Of a DNA stretch of 64,000 bases, positions 12,055 through 20,129 are shown piece after piece. The translations under genes were made by a program, and so were the position numbers. Under the pieces are notes generated by a model. It saw nothing but the letters and a program-made list of their open reading frames with translations. It was not told the origin of the DNA and ran no database searches. The first letter of the stretch is position 1. Each line of letters opens with the position of its first letter. The stretch comes from Bursaphelenchus xylophilus (taxonomy: Eukaryota; Nematoda; Chromadorea; Rhabditida; Aphelenchoididae), in NCBI GenBank assembly GCA_904066235.2, contig CAJFCV020000003.1:186001-250000 (forward strand). The letters are read 5' to 3'.

Positions 12055-12279
12055 TAGTCGCGACATAAAGTCCGTAGAATTTTCTGCACTGTGCATAAAC
12101 CCGAAAAAGCATTTTGCACTGTGCATTCACCCGAAAACACATTTTGCACTGTGCAATTTTGTTGATTTTGCCTTCTTGTCGCGCGCGATTCCCGTTTTTC
12201 GCAGCGACAAATCAACATTTCGGAGCGCGACGGAATTTGGGGGCCGCGAAAAATTCTACGGACTTTATGTCGCGACTAG
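12055..12279. repeat. 225-bp inverted-repeat insertion with GCACTGTGCA repeats
   Basis: Ends TAGTCGCGACATAAAGTCCG and its complement; the direct repeat TATAC flanks it (12050-12054 and 12280-12284). Three copies of TGCACTGTGCA lie at about 33-base spacing inside (12085-12160). It is absent from the other palindrome arm, so it inserted later. Confidence 0.8.
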
Positions 12280-12493
12280 TATACGTTATTGGCCATGCTG
12301 AACAACTTTGTAATTGACCCGAAGTTTGTCAGGTTACTGTAACATACCGTAACGCCAATGCTCAATCAAAAAATCTCGATTTTCTCGATTTTTTTCAATA
12401 ATTTTCTCGGAATTTTTTTTCATTTTTGGAATCAGCATCAAATTCTGCATCGGATAGGCTATATGCGCATCTCCAGATAGGTGTACAAAAATG

Positions 12494-12561
12494 TCGTGGC
12501 GCAACCGGTAGTGGGTCGGACTACCATTCAAAAGGTCCCGGGTTCGAGTCCGGGTGGAAGA
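12494..12561 (+). repeat. tRNA-Arg-derived module, left arm
   Basis: TGGCGCAACCGG matches an arginine-type A box. CCCGG-GTTCGAGT-CCGGG forms a good T arm, with the B box at 12541-12551. The anticodon stem does not pair, so a functional tRNA is unlikely. Confidence 0.6.
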
Positions 12562-13430
12562 AAAAATGCTCAAACGCGCTGGAAATTGTCCCAAAACAGT
12601 TGTAATGTATTGGAACTGTGTTAAAAATAAATAATAATTAACATTTTCCCCTAAAAAGGCTAAGTTTTGGATTTTACGAAATTTTTGAAAATCATGATTT
12701 TTGTGGGCCCAAATCTGCCGAAGAAATGAAAATTTTTTGTTAGCGATTTTTTTGTTTAGAAACAACGCAGGGCACACAGAAAGACTATTCCTCAGAGGAT
12801 TTCGCTCTATTTTGCCCAAAACACCAAAAAGTTTTCGCATTTTGCCATTTGACAAAAAATTGAGATAATGATTTTCAGGTGTTCTTACGCGAAAACGTTT
12901 CCAGTTTTTCTAGAGCAGTTTTTTGCGCTGCCTTCAAATAGCTTTCTAACAGCCGCGAAAATCTTCCACAAAAAAGTTTTACATTCAAAAATTTGTAGAT
13001 ATTCACATATTTCATGATGTTACAGTATTTAATCTTGTAAAATTTGCTAAAATTTCGACTCCTCATAGTACAAAACATTTGTATCCACGTTTGAATGACG
13101 TTACTTCGGTTTACTGGGTTCTGGCGGGGCTCTCCGATTAAAACAAAAAAGTGCAACTTTTTGGTGTTTTGGGCAAAATTGAGCGAAATCTTCTGAGGAA
13201 TAGTCTTTCTATATGGCCTGTGTTGTTTCTAAACAAAAAAATCGCTAACAAAAAATTTTCATTTCTTCGGCAGATTTGGGCCCACAAAAATCATGATTTT
13301 CAAAAATTTCGTAAAATCCAAAATTTAGCCTTTTTAGGGGAAAATGTTAATTATTATTTATTTTTAACACAGTTCCAATACATTACAACTGTTTTGGGAC
13401 AATTTCCAGCGCGTTTGAGCATTTTTGCTT

Positions 13431-13497
13431 CCACCCGGACTCGAACCCGGGACCTTTTGAATGGTAGTCCGACCCACTACCGGTTGCGCCACGACAT
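13431..13497 (-). repeat. tRNA-Arg-derived module, right arm
   Basis: Almost identical inverted copy of the 12494 module, with the B box complement at 13437-13447. Confidence 0.6.
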
Positions 13498-13849
13498 TTT
13501 TGTACACCTATCTGGAGATGCGCATATAGCCTATCCGATGCAGAATTTGATGCTGATTCCAAAAATGAAAAAAAATTCCGAGAAAATTATTGAAAAAAAT
13601 CGAGAAAATCGAGATTTTTTGATTGAGCATTGGCGTTACGGTATGTTACAGTGACCTGACAAACTTCGGGTCAATTACAAAGTTGTTCAGCATGGCCAAT
13701 AACGTATATATACTCAGTTCTGAGATATTTTGGCAATAAATCAGTACAATATATCACATTATGCGAAATTCAATAAATACGTCATATCTCGGTCATTTGA
13801 GCCTGCTTCAGCAACTCGCGAAGTGCGTTTTAATATTAAAAATTTCTTT

Positions 13850-14535
13850 CCCAAATCGCGATTTTCGGTGCACAAAAAAAGTCGACGCCCAAATCGAAAA
13901 ATTAGCGTCGAATTGATTTTTTCAGCACCGAATTCCGAAATGCGGCGCTGACTTAAGCACTCAGGCCTAGGCATGGCTCCGGGCCGGGCTTTGCAAAAAT
14001 TTCCGGCCCGGGCCGGGCCGACTAATTTCTCGGCCCGACCCCGGGCTTCGATTTTTAGGCCCGGCCCGGCCCGGGCCGGCCCGGTTTTTTTGAAATCTAA
14101 GTTTTGCCCGGAAAAAAGGAAAAAATATGCTTTTTCGATAGAATTTTTCATTTTTTCGAACACACTGTTGATAGCGAGCGTAAAGTGACTTTATGTACCT
14201 AGGTTTTGGTAAATTTTTCTTTACATTTCGCGAAAATTTGCCATAATTTTCCTTTCATTTCCCGCTATCTTTCTTTCCAACCTAGTGTAAAAATTTTCCG
14301 GGCCGAACCGGGCCGGGCTTTCCAAATTTTCCAAGCCCGGGCCCGGGTCGGGCTGGCCCGGTTTGCAGCCATGCCTACTCAGGCCTTCGGCGCTGACTTA
14401 AGACTTTGTGCACTGATTTCGAAAAACAGAAAAATGCACCGGAATTCAGAATTCGGGGCCGAAAAAAATAAAGTCGACGCCAATTTTTCGATTCACTCTT
14501 TTTTTGTGCAATGATAATCGCGATTCGAGAAAAAG
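13850..14535. repeat. Palindromic element interrupted by a hAT-like MITE
   Basis: Outer arms contain AAATCGCGATTTTCGG and GTCGACGCC with their complements at 14480-14530. A short CGGCGCTGACTTAAG repeat flanks the insertion point in direct orientation. Confidence 0.65.
13968..14377. mobile_element. 410-bp non-autonomous hAT-like element
   Basis: Terminal inverted repeats TAGGCATGGCT and AGCCATGCCTA are flanked by a perfect 8-bp duplication CTCAGGCC (13960-13967 and 14378-14385), the size hAT transposases make. The subterminal regions are arrays of GGGCCGGGC-type units in opposite orientation. There is no coding capacity. Confidence 0.85.
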
Positions 14536-15038
14536 CTTTTTTAATGCTTATATGACCACCTTGATACCCGCCTGTTGGTAAAATAGTGTGGAGAATGTCT
14601 CTCATCGCGCACTAAATCCCCAGCCTGGCCGTCGCAAAGCGATGATGGGCCAGACAAAATCGCATTATTTTCCAGACAGACCGATATTTATGCGAAAAAT
14701 TATGATGGCTTTTGCAAAGCATACGCCAAAATTTGAATTTTACAAAACGCGTTCCAGCTGTATGAAAAAAGATTTCGCCGAAATTTTTGCGTCACACCTT
14801 GCGATTTTTTCGTGTAAATCGCCCAGTCGCTCTTTCAAACAGCACCTCCGGATAGGGCCTTTGGAATTATCACATTTTGTAGGCCAATCTCTGTGTTTGT
14901 CCATGCTCCAGATAACCGCTTTGTGTACTCATATGGACACGGAGTAGTGAGAATTTTTTGCACCCCAAATTGTTGGCCTACGATTTGTTATGACGCAAAA
15001 AAGCGGTATTTTTGACTCAATTGAAGGGAACATTGATC

Positions 15039-15057
15039 AGAACATCAGACATGTTCT
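15039..15057. promoter_or_regulatory. Conserved inverted repeat upstream of peptide gene 1
   Basis: AGAACATCAGACATGTTCT is a dyad of AGAACA and TGTTCT separated by 7 bases, about 400 bases upstream of the ATG. It is preserved at 19331-19349, upstream of gene 6. It resembles a nuclear-receptor or dimeric-factor site; the factor is unknown. Confidence 0.4.
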
Positions 15058-15394
15058 GGTAGATGTTTTGTCAAAAACAAACACGATTTGAAGGGCTATG
15101 GTTTTATTGGTGGAGTCAAATTGGGACAAGTTTATGGCTTGAGAGTCGCAAGAACAGGGGAGGGAAAGGCACCGAAAAATCCATAAAAATTTTTTTTTCA
15201 AAACTCACCCATGGCAGATCAACTCATGGAAGGTATCTAAAACAGACGCAGCATACTTGATTGCTTCCGGGCCACATATTTATTTCCAACAGGAAACTAC
15301 AAAGCCCCTTCCAACGTTGTAAATTCGACTTCTGTATGCTAATAAGGTCATTATTGTCTTCTTAATGACGAGACAGATTTCGGACCTCGGGTTA

Positions 15395-15438
15395 CGTTTA
15401 AGTTGCGTTGGTCTTTGTTCCCCCGTCATATCACAGAA
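15395..15438 (+). promoter_or_regulatory. Core upstream block of peptide gene 1
   Basis: GTTTAAG, GCGTTGGT and CATATCACAGAA directly precede the ATG. The same order recurs before genes 2, 5 and 6. The TTTAAG may act as a TATA-like element. Confidence 0.45.
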
Positions 15439-15603
15439 ATGAAAGAGCTGTTGGTCGCTGTGATTTTGACTGTTTCTGCTCTTCTACTGGACGCACTGAT
15501 CCCAGAATGCTTGAACGACTGGAACTGCCATGGACACTGCAAACCTGAATGCAGATACTGCTCTTGCAATTTCTGGAACTGCATTTGTTTGGTTTGGGGT
15601 TAA
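15439..15603 (+). CDS. Secreted cysteine-rich micro-peptide 1 (54 aa)
   Basis: Intronless frame of 54 codons. Residues 1-20 are a signal peptide (MKELLVAVILTVSALLLDAL). The mature part of about 34 residues has eight cysteines spaced C-x5-C-x3-C-x3-C-x2-C-x-C-x4-C-x-C. It ends LVWG, unlike the LY ending of its paralogues, and the sixth gap is one residue shorter. It is the first of six tandem paralogues. The density of cysteines and the CxC pairs suggest a disulfide-stabilised secreted peptide (defence, effector or toxin-like); the actual activity is unknown. An AATAAA follows the stop by about 13 bases. Confidence 0.85.
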   Translation: MKELLVAVILTVSALLLDALIPECLNDWNCHGHCKPECRYCSCNFWNCICLVWG

Positions 15604-15956
15604 CGTCGGCTTGATAATAAATTTTAAACACTGATGCTTTAATTTCGAAAGGCAAGCTCACTCTATGAGGAATTTTTGTCATTGCCTTTGCTTGAAATAC
15701 AGGGTGGGCAACTCGAAACGGGTAAGTTTCTTCTTTAGATTTCTCCGCGGAGACTCCGCCGATTTTTCTAAAATTTTGATTTTTCTGGAGCTGAGACCTG
15801 CCATTTTCAACAGATTAAATTTCAAAAAATTATATTTTGAATTGACCTTTCTACGCCTTCCCAAAGTTTCGAAGAATTACTAAATATTATAAATTCCCCG
15901 GAAAGCTTTGGTCCATTCGTTTGCAGTACTCCAAACGCGACGCTCAGATTATGATA

Positions 15957-16198
15957 CAGTGACGGACCTTATCCAGTGGCAAAAAACGTACAATTTGGCA
16001 TCCGGGAAGTATCAAAAATGTGGCTAAATGCTTCTCTCTCCAAGTGAAAAAACGCAGATTTCAAAAGCGTCCTTTTTGTGGGGGAAAGGACCCTTCAAAA
16101 AAGTGTCTTTTTTCACTTGGAGAGGGAAGCATTTTGCTTCATTTTTGATGCTTCCCGGATGCAAAATGGTACGTTTTTTGCCTTCATGTACCTCACTA
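15957..16198. repeat. CAGTGGGGGACC-family MITE between peptide genes 1 and 2
   Basis: Left end CAGTGACGGACC after TA; the right end is degenerate near 16198. The central arms contain CTTGGAGAGGGAAGCATTTT. Confidence 0.8.
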
Positions 16199-16319
16199 AT
16201 AAACATGTTTCCCACGCGAAACGATCAGCCTTGAATACAAATTTCCTTTCAGAATGTGGCTTCTTCATGTTAATAAGCTCCTTTTTTGGGGGATCATACA
16301 GATTGCAGACCTTGAGGTG

Positions 16320-16363
16320 CATTTAAGATGCGTTGGTTTTTATTTCCACATCATATCGCCCTA
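16320..16363 (+). promoter_or_regulatory. Core upstream block of peptide gene 2
   Basis: CATTTAAGATGCGTTGGT followed by CATATCGCCCTA immediately before the ATG. It matches the block before genes 1, 5 and 6. Confidence 0.45.
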
Positions 16364-16498
16364 ATGAAGGCCCTGCTGATTGCTGTGCTGTTGATTATTT
16401 GTGCTGTTTTATTGGAAGCACTGTCGGGAGGAGAATGCGACAAGAAATGCCACTATTGCCAGTGCACTCTGTGGCATCACTGCATGTGTTTGATTTGA
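16364..16498 (+). CDS. Secreted cysteine-rich micro-peptide 2 (44 aa, six-cysteine variant)
   Basis: Intronless frame beginning MKALLIAVLLIICAVLLEAL, a signal peptide. The mature part has six cysteines, C-x3-C-x2-C-x-C-x5-C-x-C: the first C-x5-C loop of the other family members is missing and GGE replaces it. The ATG context and upstream block match the paralogues, and AATAAA follows the stop by about 20 bases. It is therefore either a functional short variant with one disulfide fewer or an early decay form. The frame is fully intact, which favours the first reading. Confidence 0.8.
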   Translation: MKALLIAVLLIICAVLLEALSGGECDKKCHYCQCTLWHHCMCLI

Positions 16499-17227
16499 AG
16501 TTGATTTAGAGCTTGAAAATAAATTGGCTTAAGGCCAGATTCTCTATGGTTGTTTTGTCCTTGCTTTTGATTGATAATGAGTTGTTACACAGGAAATTTT
16601 TTCGGATATAAAAAATTTTTTCGAACTAAAAATATCGATTGACATGCAAAGTTCTCGGAATGCGACGATTCTAGCGAAACTTACAGCGGAAGGACCCGAA
16701 GTGTGACGTCAATTACGATCAATCTTTGAGCAAATTTAGATTAATTAATATTTGTGGCAAGACATTAGCTCTGGGACCAGGCCGGGCCCATCGACTTTGA
16801 AAGGACCCCGGTCCAACCGAGGTCCCCGGCCAAGCCCGAAATTGATTCGTGGGCTCTACTTGAGCCCTTCTCCTATGAAGTTTCAGAATTTTTTGCCCGC
16901 ACTCATTGAAAGACTTGAAAATTCATTAAAAGTTCACAGTACTAAATTATGGTCTTGTGATCTCGCGAAACATTTCAAAGTCCTTCTTCTCTTTGTACAT
17001 TAAAATCTGCAACCTTTTGAAACTGTTCAATACGAAAGTTCACCATTGCCTGACATCTTGAATACTATCTCCAATGACCAGCACAATTTTTATTGTTCGT
17101 GTAAAAAACAAAAAGTCCATTGTGAACTGATGGGTGAGGTGAAATGAATCCAAGAGTCGCATGATTTTTCTATATATATCCATTATATTTAGTTGGTTTC
17201 TATTTAATTCTGCAACGTATCACATAA
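16499..17227. other. Spacer between peptide genes 2 and 3
   Basis: Contains a small GC-rich inverted segment (16785-16870, GGCCGGGCCC and complements) resembling the hAT-like cores, and otherwise AT-rich sequence. No gene is seen. The region just before gene 3 keeps only part of the shared promoter block (TTTAGTTGGTTTC, ATCACATAA). Confidence 0.5.
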
Positions 17228-17386
17228 ATGAAGACCCTGTTGATTGCTGTGATTTTAATTGTTTCTGCTCTTCTACTGGAAGCGTGGCCAGATTGCGCAT
17301 GGGACGCGCATTGCGAAGGACAGTGCGGACGGGAATGCCACTACTGTCATTGCACTTACTGGCTCACCTGCGTTTGTTTGTATTGA
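17228..17386 (+). CDS. Secreted cysteine-rich micro-peptide 3 (52 aa)
   Basis: Intronless; the signal peptide is MKTLLIAVILIVSALLLEAW up to about residue 19. Eight cysteines lie at residues 23, 29, 33, 37, 40, 42, 48 and 50 (C-x5-C-x3-C-x3-C-x2-C-x-C-x5-C-x-C). The mature sequence is rich in His, Trp and Tyr. It is nearly identical to peptide 6, differing in a few residues of the first loops, so the two shared a recent common ancestor or converted. The closing motif is TCVCLY. Confidence 0.87.
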   Translation: MKTLLIAVILIVSALLLEAWPDCAWDAHCEGQCGRECHYCHCTYWLTCVCLY

Positions 17387-17447
17387 AGATGACGTACTGC
17401 TGATTGTAATCACTTTGGCTTTAATTGAAAGGGCACATTGACTGAAA

Positions 17448-17510
17448 TGCGTTTGTTTGTATTGGAGATGACCTGCTGCTTGGAAATAAATTTTAAACCT
17501 TTGGCTTTAA
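17448..17510 (+). pseudogene. 3' fragment of a cysteine-rich peptide gene
   Basis: TGCGTTTGTTTGTATTGGAG repeats the last codons and 3' sequence of the peptide genes, followed by AAATAAATTTTAAACCTTTG. The rest of the gene is missing. It is a remnant of an unequal exchange or partial duplication. Confidence 0.65.
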
Positions 17511-18057
17511 TTGTAAGCAAGGGCGTATCTTGCGAGCTTTTCTAGGACGGAAATATAGTACTTTGGTATTGTGTTTTTTGGCTCTATGTGGGCTGTCAAA
17601 TTAAAAATTAACAACGTTACGGAGTCTCAAAGACAATCTCTACAAATTCGTCTTGTTGCATAGTGCCAAAAACCCGAAATTGGCGTCCCAGATTCCCCGG
17701 CCCGGTCCTTCTCGAAATTTTCGAAACCCGTGCCAGCCCGGCCTTGTCACGTCTGCTTTTTTGAACATAAAACAAACTTTTGAAGCAAAAGCATTGGTGT
17801 ATTGAAGTGTTCAGCATCTGAACACAAATAAGACTCGGCACAAATTCAGATTGGCTTTTTCTACGACATGTTCTCTGGACTCCATGCTCGTGATTTTTGT
17901 TCTGGGATTGTGTGGCCGCACTCTCAGAGCCCCGAAAATGCGAAATTCCCATGATTCCAAATTTCGATTATGCAAATTTCCGAAAAAGTTTTGAGAAATT
18001 GGGAATGAAAATGCCGCCAAATGAGCAAAAACTATGAAGATTGGGATGTGAAATTGG
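17511..18057. other. Spacer with GC-rich inverted segment
   Basis: About 17690-17750 contains GGCCCGGTCC and GCCAGCCCGGCC motifs like the hAT-type cores. Otherwise nothing is recognised. Confidence 0.4.
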
Positions 18058-18201
18058 TCATTCCTCTTCGAGAAAATTTCGCCTCAGTCGGTTCCTGTCG
18101 TTCACCTCGCGGAAGTACTTGACTTCTGAACGGTAAGCGACACTGTGTTGAAATTTATTTGTTAGGTAATATTGTACCTCATGGACGGCATGCAATTTTG
18201 A
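18058..18201 (-). CDS. Terminal coding exon of an unrecognised gene (partial)
   Basis: After an acceptor (TTACCAG, minus strand) there are 47 codons of charged, non-repetitive sequence ending NFLEEE before a TGA. A homologous but broken copy lies at 20650-20806 (-): conserved HVVHDVQ and LTNK segments with a stop and a frame shift. Conservation between the copies in this frame argues that it encodes, or encoded, protein. Upstream exons were not found; a partial MITE sits just upstream at 18248-18328. The function is unknown. Confidence 0.4.
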   Translation of the reverse strand, partial: SKLHAVHEVQYYLTNKFQHSVAYRSEVKYFREVNDRNRLRRNFLEEE

Positions 18202-18247
18202 CTGGTAAATTTCTCGGCAACTAGGAGCCCCCATAAAAGAACTACTT

Positions 18248-18328
18248 TTCTTGTGAAATTGGAGTCTTTTCACTTGGAGAGAGAGGTATTTTGCCGCGTT
18301 TTTGGTACTTCCCGGATGCAAAATGGTC
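18248..18328. repeat. Fragment of the CAGTGGGGGACC MITE
   Basis: Only the CACTTGGAGAGAGAGGTATT to CGGATGCAAAATGGT arm remains. Confidence 0.7.
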
Positions 18329-18457
18329 TAATCTTAATTTTTTACGCGGTTTGAGGTCTAAAATTTCCAATTTCTTGTCTAATGTAAGATAATACTTTCG
18401 TTGTATTCCCCGATATTTTTCCTATTTTCAGCCTGAATCAAGTTGAACATCACGGAA

Positions 18458-18616
18458 ATGAAGGCTCTGTTGGTAGTTGTGTTTTTGATGGTCTGCACTC
18501 TTCTGCTGGAAGCGTGGCCAGACTGCGCCTTTTCTTCGGGTTGCATTGATCAGTGCGAACATCAATGCTTCGAATGCAAGTGCAGTTCGTTTCTGACTTG
18601 CGTTTGTTTGTATTAA
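18458..18616 (+). CDS. Secreted cysteine-rich micro-peptide 4 (52 aa)
   Basis: Signal peptide MKALLVVVFLMVCTLLLEAW followed by eight cysteines with the same spacing as peptide 3, but the loops differ strongly (acidic residues and Phe replace the His/Tyr-rich middle). The ATG is preceded by TTTTCAGCCTGAATC, an acceptor-like site about 20 bases upstream, unlike the block of the other members. This leader is homologous to the one before the TRRAP-like gene at 21030. Peptide 4 may therefore be expressed differently from its siblings. Confidence 0.85.
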   Translation: MKALLVVVFLMVCTLLLEAWPDCAFSSGCIDQCEHQCFECKCSSFLTCVCLY

Positions 18617-18987
18617 ATTTGATGTCTCGAAAAATAAATTGTAATCACTTTGGCTTTGTGTGGAAGGACAATTTTCTCTGTGAATGTTTTGTCTTTGCTT
18701 TTGTTACAGTTTGAAGGGCTATGGTGTGGTCAAATTTAAACAAGTTAATGGCTTAAAAGTCGCAACAACAAGGGAGAGAACGGCACCAAAATATCCAAAA
18801 AAAAATTTTTTTTGGCGAAATTCCTTTCCAATGTTGAAAATTCGACTTCTGTGTGCTAATAAGGTGTTTTATTGTCTTTTTGGGAACAAATCGATTTCGG
18901 ACCTCGGAGGTGCATTTATGATATGTCGGTTTGTCTGTCTCCATCACATCACATACACAAATGAAACGACTTACAGACCCTGAAACG

Positions 18988-19031
18988 CATTTAAGGCGCG
19001 TTGGTTTTCATTTATACATCATATCACATAA
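18988..19031 (+). promoter_or_regulatory. Core upstream block of peptide gene 5
   Basis: CATTTAAGGCGCGTTGGTTT, then TATACATCATATCACATAA, immediately before the ATG. It is identical to the block before gene 6. Confidence 0.5.
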
Positions 19032-19190
19032 ATGAAGGCCCTGTTGATTGCTGTGATTTTGATCGTTTGTGCTCTTCTATTGGAAGCATGGCCAGATTGT
19101 ATGTTGGACGTGGATTGCATAGGAAAGTGCGAACCTGAATGCCACTACTGTCATTGCACTCTCTTTCTTACATGCACTTGTTTCTATTGA
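19032..19190 (+). CDS. Secreted cysteine-rich micro-peptide 5 (52 aa)
   Basis: Signal peptide MKALLIAVILIVCALLLEAW and eight cysteines in the family spacing. The first loop is MLDVD rather than AWDAH, and the closing motif is TCTCFY. The central PECHYCHC segment matches peptide 3. The frame is intact with no intron, and AATAAA lies about 20 bases after the stop. The signal peptide is nearly invariant among genes 3, 5 and 6 while the mature loops vary. Confidence 0.87.
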   Translation: MKALLIAVILIVCALLLEAWPDCMLDVDCIGKCEPECHYCHCTLFLTCTCFY

Positions 19191-19242
19191 AGATGAACCA
19201 CTGCTGAAAAATAAATTGTACTGACATGCTGTAGTGAGACTT

Positions 19243-19750
19243 TCTGCGCCCCAAAATTGTTGGCCTACGATTTGTTACGACGCATAAAAGAAGTATTTTT
19301 GACTCAAGTGAAGGGAGTTAAACATTGATCAGAACACTAGACATGTTCTGGTATATGTTTTCTCGCAAACAAATACAGTTTGAAGGGCTATGGTTTTACT
19401 GGTGTAGTCAAATTGGAACAAGTTATTGGCTTAAGGGTCACAAGAACAAGAAAGAGAAGAGCAACGCACGTCAATCCAAAATAGAAGAAAAAATTTCCCG
19501 GCCCTTTTTGGTGATTCGTTCAAAACGAAATGTCACTATCCGATAAAACGCATTTTCTTGTCTTTTTTCCAGGAAGCCCCAAACTTCCTTCCAATATTGG
19601 AAATTCGGCTTCTGTATGCTAATAAGGTGTTTTTATTGTCTTTTTGGGGACGAAGCAGATCTCGGACCTCGGAGGTGCGTTTATGATGTTGGTTTGGGTT
19701 TCTCCAACACATCACATACACAAATGAAACGACTTACAGAGCCTGGGGCG
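19243..19750. repeat. Duplicated upstream segment of peptide gene 6
   Basis: Homologous to 14954-15400 before gene 1, sharing TTGGCCTACGATTTGTTA, the AGAACA/TGTTCT dyad and TGAAGGGCTATGGTTTTA. Part of it (from TTTGAAGGGCTATGG) also recurs at 18710-18970 before gene 5. A relic ATGAAACGACTTACAGA occurs at both 18961 and 19723. Confidence 0.7.
19331..19349. promoter_or_regulatory. Conserved inverted repeat upstream of peptide gene 6
   Basis: AGAACACTAGACATGTTCT is the same dyad as at 15039-15057, with two changes confined to the spacer. Confidence 0.4.
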
Positions 19751-19794
19751 CATTTAAGGCGCGTTGGTTTTCATTTATACATCATATCACATAA
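19751..19794 (+). promoter_or_regulatory. Core upstream block of peptide gene 6
   Basis: CATTTAAGGCGCGTTGGTTT then TATACATCATATCACATAA before the ATG. Confidence 0.5.
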
Positions 19795-19953
19795 ATGAAG
19801 GCCCTGTTGATCGTCGTGATTTTGATTGTTTGTGCTCTTCTACTGGAAGCATGGCCAGATTGCGCATGGGACTCGCATTGCCGCGGACAGTGCGGACGTG
19901 AATGCCACTTCTGTCATTGCACTTACTGGCTCACCTGCGTTTGTTTGTATTGA
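19795..19953 (+). CDS. Secreted cysteine-rich micro-peptide 6 (52 aa)
   Basis: Signal peptide MKALLIVVILIVCALLLEAW and eight cysteines in the family spacing. It differs from peptide 3 mainly at WDSHC versus WDAHC, RGQ versus EGQ, and HFC versus HYC. AATAAA lies about 19 bases after the stop. It is the last gene of the array. The downstream TTTGGCTTTAATTGTGAGAG block is shared with the other members, so the duplicated unit includes the 3' end. Confidence 0.87.
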   Translation: MKALLIVVILIVCALLLEAWPDCAWDSHCRGQCGRECHFCHCTYWLTCVCLY

Positions 19954-20129
19954 AGATGACCCACTGCTGAAAAATAAATTGTAATCATTTTGGCTTTAAT
20001 TGTGAGAGCAAATTCTCTTCGTGAATGCTTTGTTCTTGCCCTTGCTAGAGTTCTACAGGTTGTGCAGAGAACTTCGTCGGAGAGTTTTGATCAATTCCTT
20101 CACGCTATTGATTTCTTGACAGGGATGTG

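Larger units (their letters stand above)
11829..13842. repeat. About 2-kb near-perfect palindrome with tRNA-Arg-like modules
   Basis: The arms run from TTAAAACGCACTTCGCGAG (11834) and from CTCGCGAAGTGCGTTTTAA (13814-13832) towards an unpaired centre at about 12880-13140. Roughly 12340-12870 and 13140-13680 differ by only a few bases. The left arm holds a 225-bp insertion (12055-12279) and extra sequence at 11860-11960. Open frames of about 170 codons occur in both arms but run antisense through the tRNA-like part; I do not regard them as genes. Confidence 0.85.
14536..15438. other. Non-coding region ending in the promoter of the first cysteine-rich peptide gene
   Basis: The 14536-14950 part contains one end of the AGTCTGTCGGG family (near 14660) and no convincing gene. 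From 14954 the sequence is homologous to 19243-19740, upstream of the sixth peptide gene. This shows that promoter blocks were duplicated along with the genes. Confidence 0.55.

Noticed and set aside
12494..12561. Functional tRNA-Arg gene
   Set aside because: A and B boxes and the T arm look good, but the anticodon stem does not pair and the acceptor ends do not match, so it is a SINE-like relic.
12334..12855. 173-codon minus-strand frame in the left palindrome arm
   Set aside because: It runs antisense through a tRNA-derived module and its near-identical partner lies in the other arm at 13151-13654. The frame is a by-product of the repeat, with no splice or start features.
14588..14947. 119-codon plus-strand frame
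   Set aside because: Its beginning overlaps an end of the AGTCTGTCGGG repeat family and the rest has no protein-like periodicity or splice signals.
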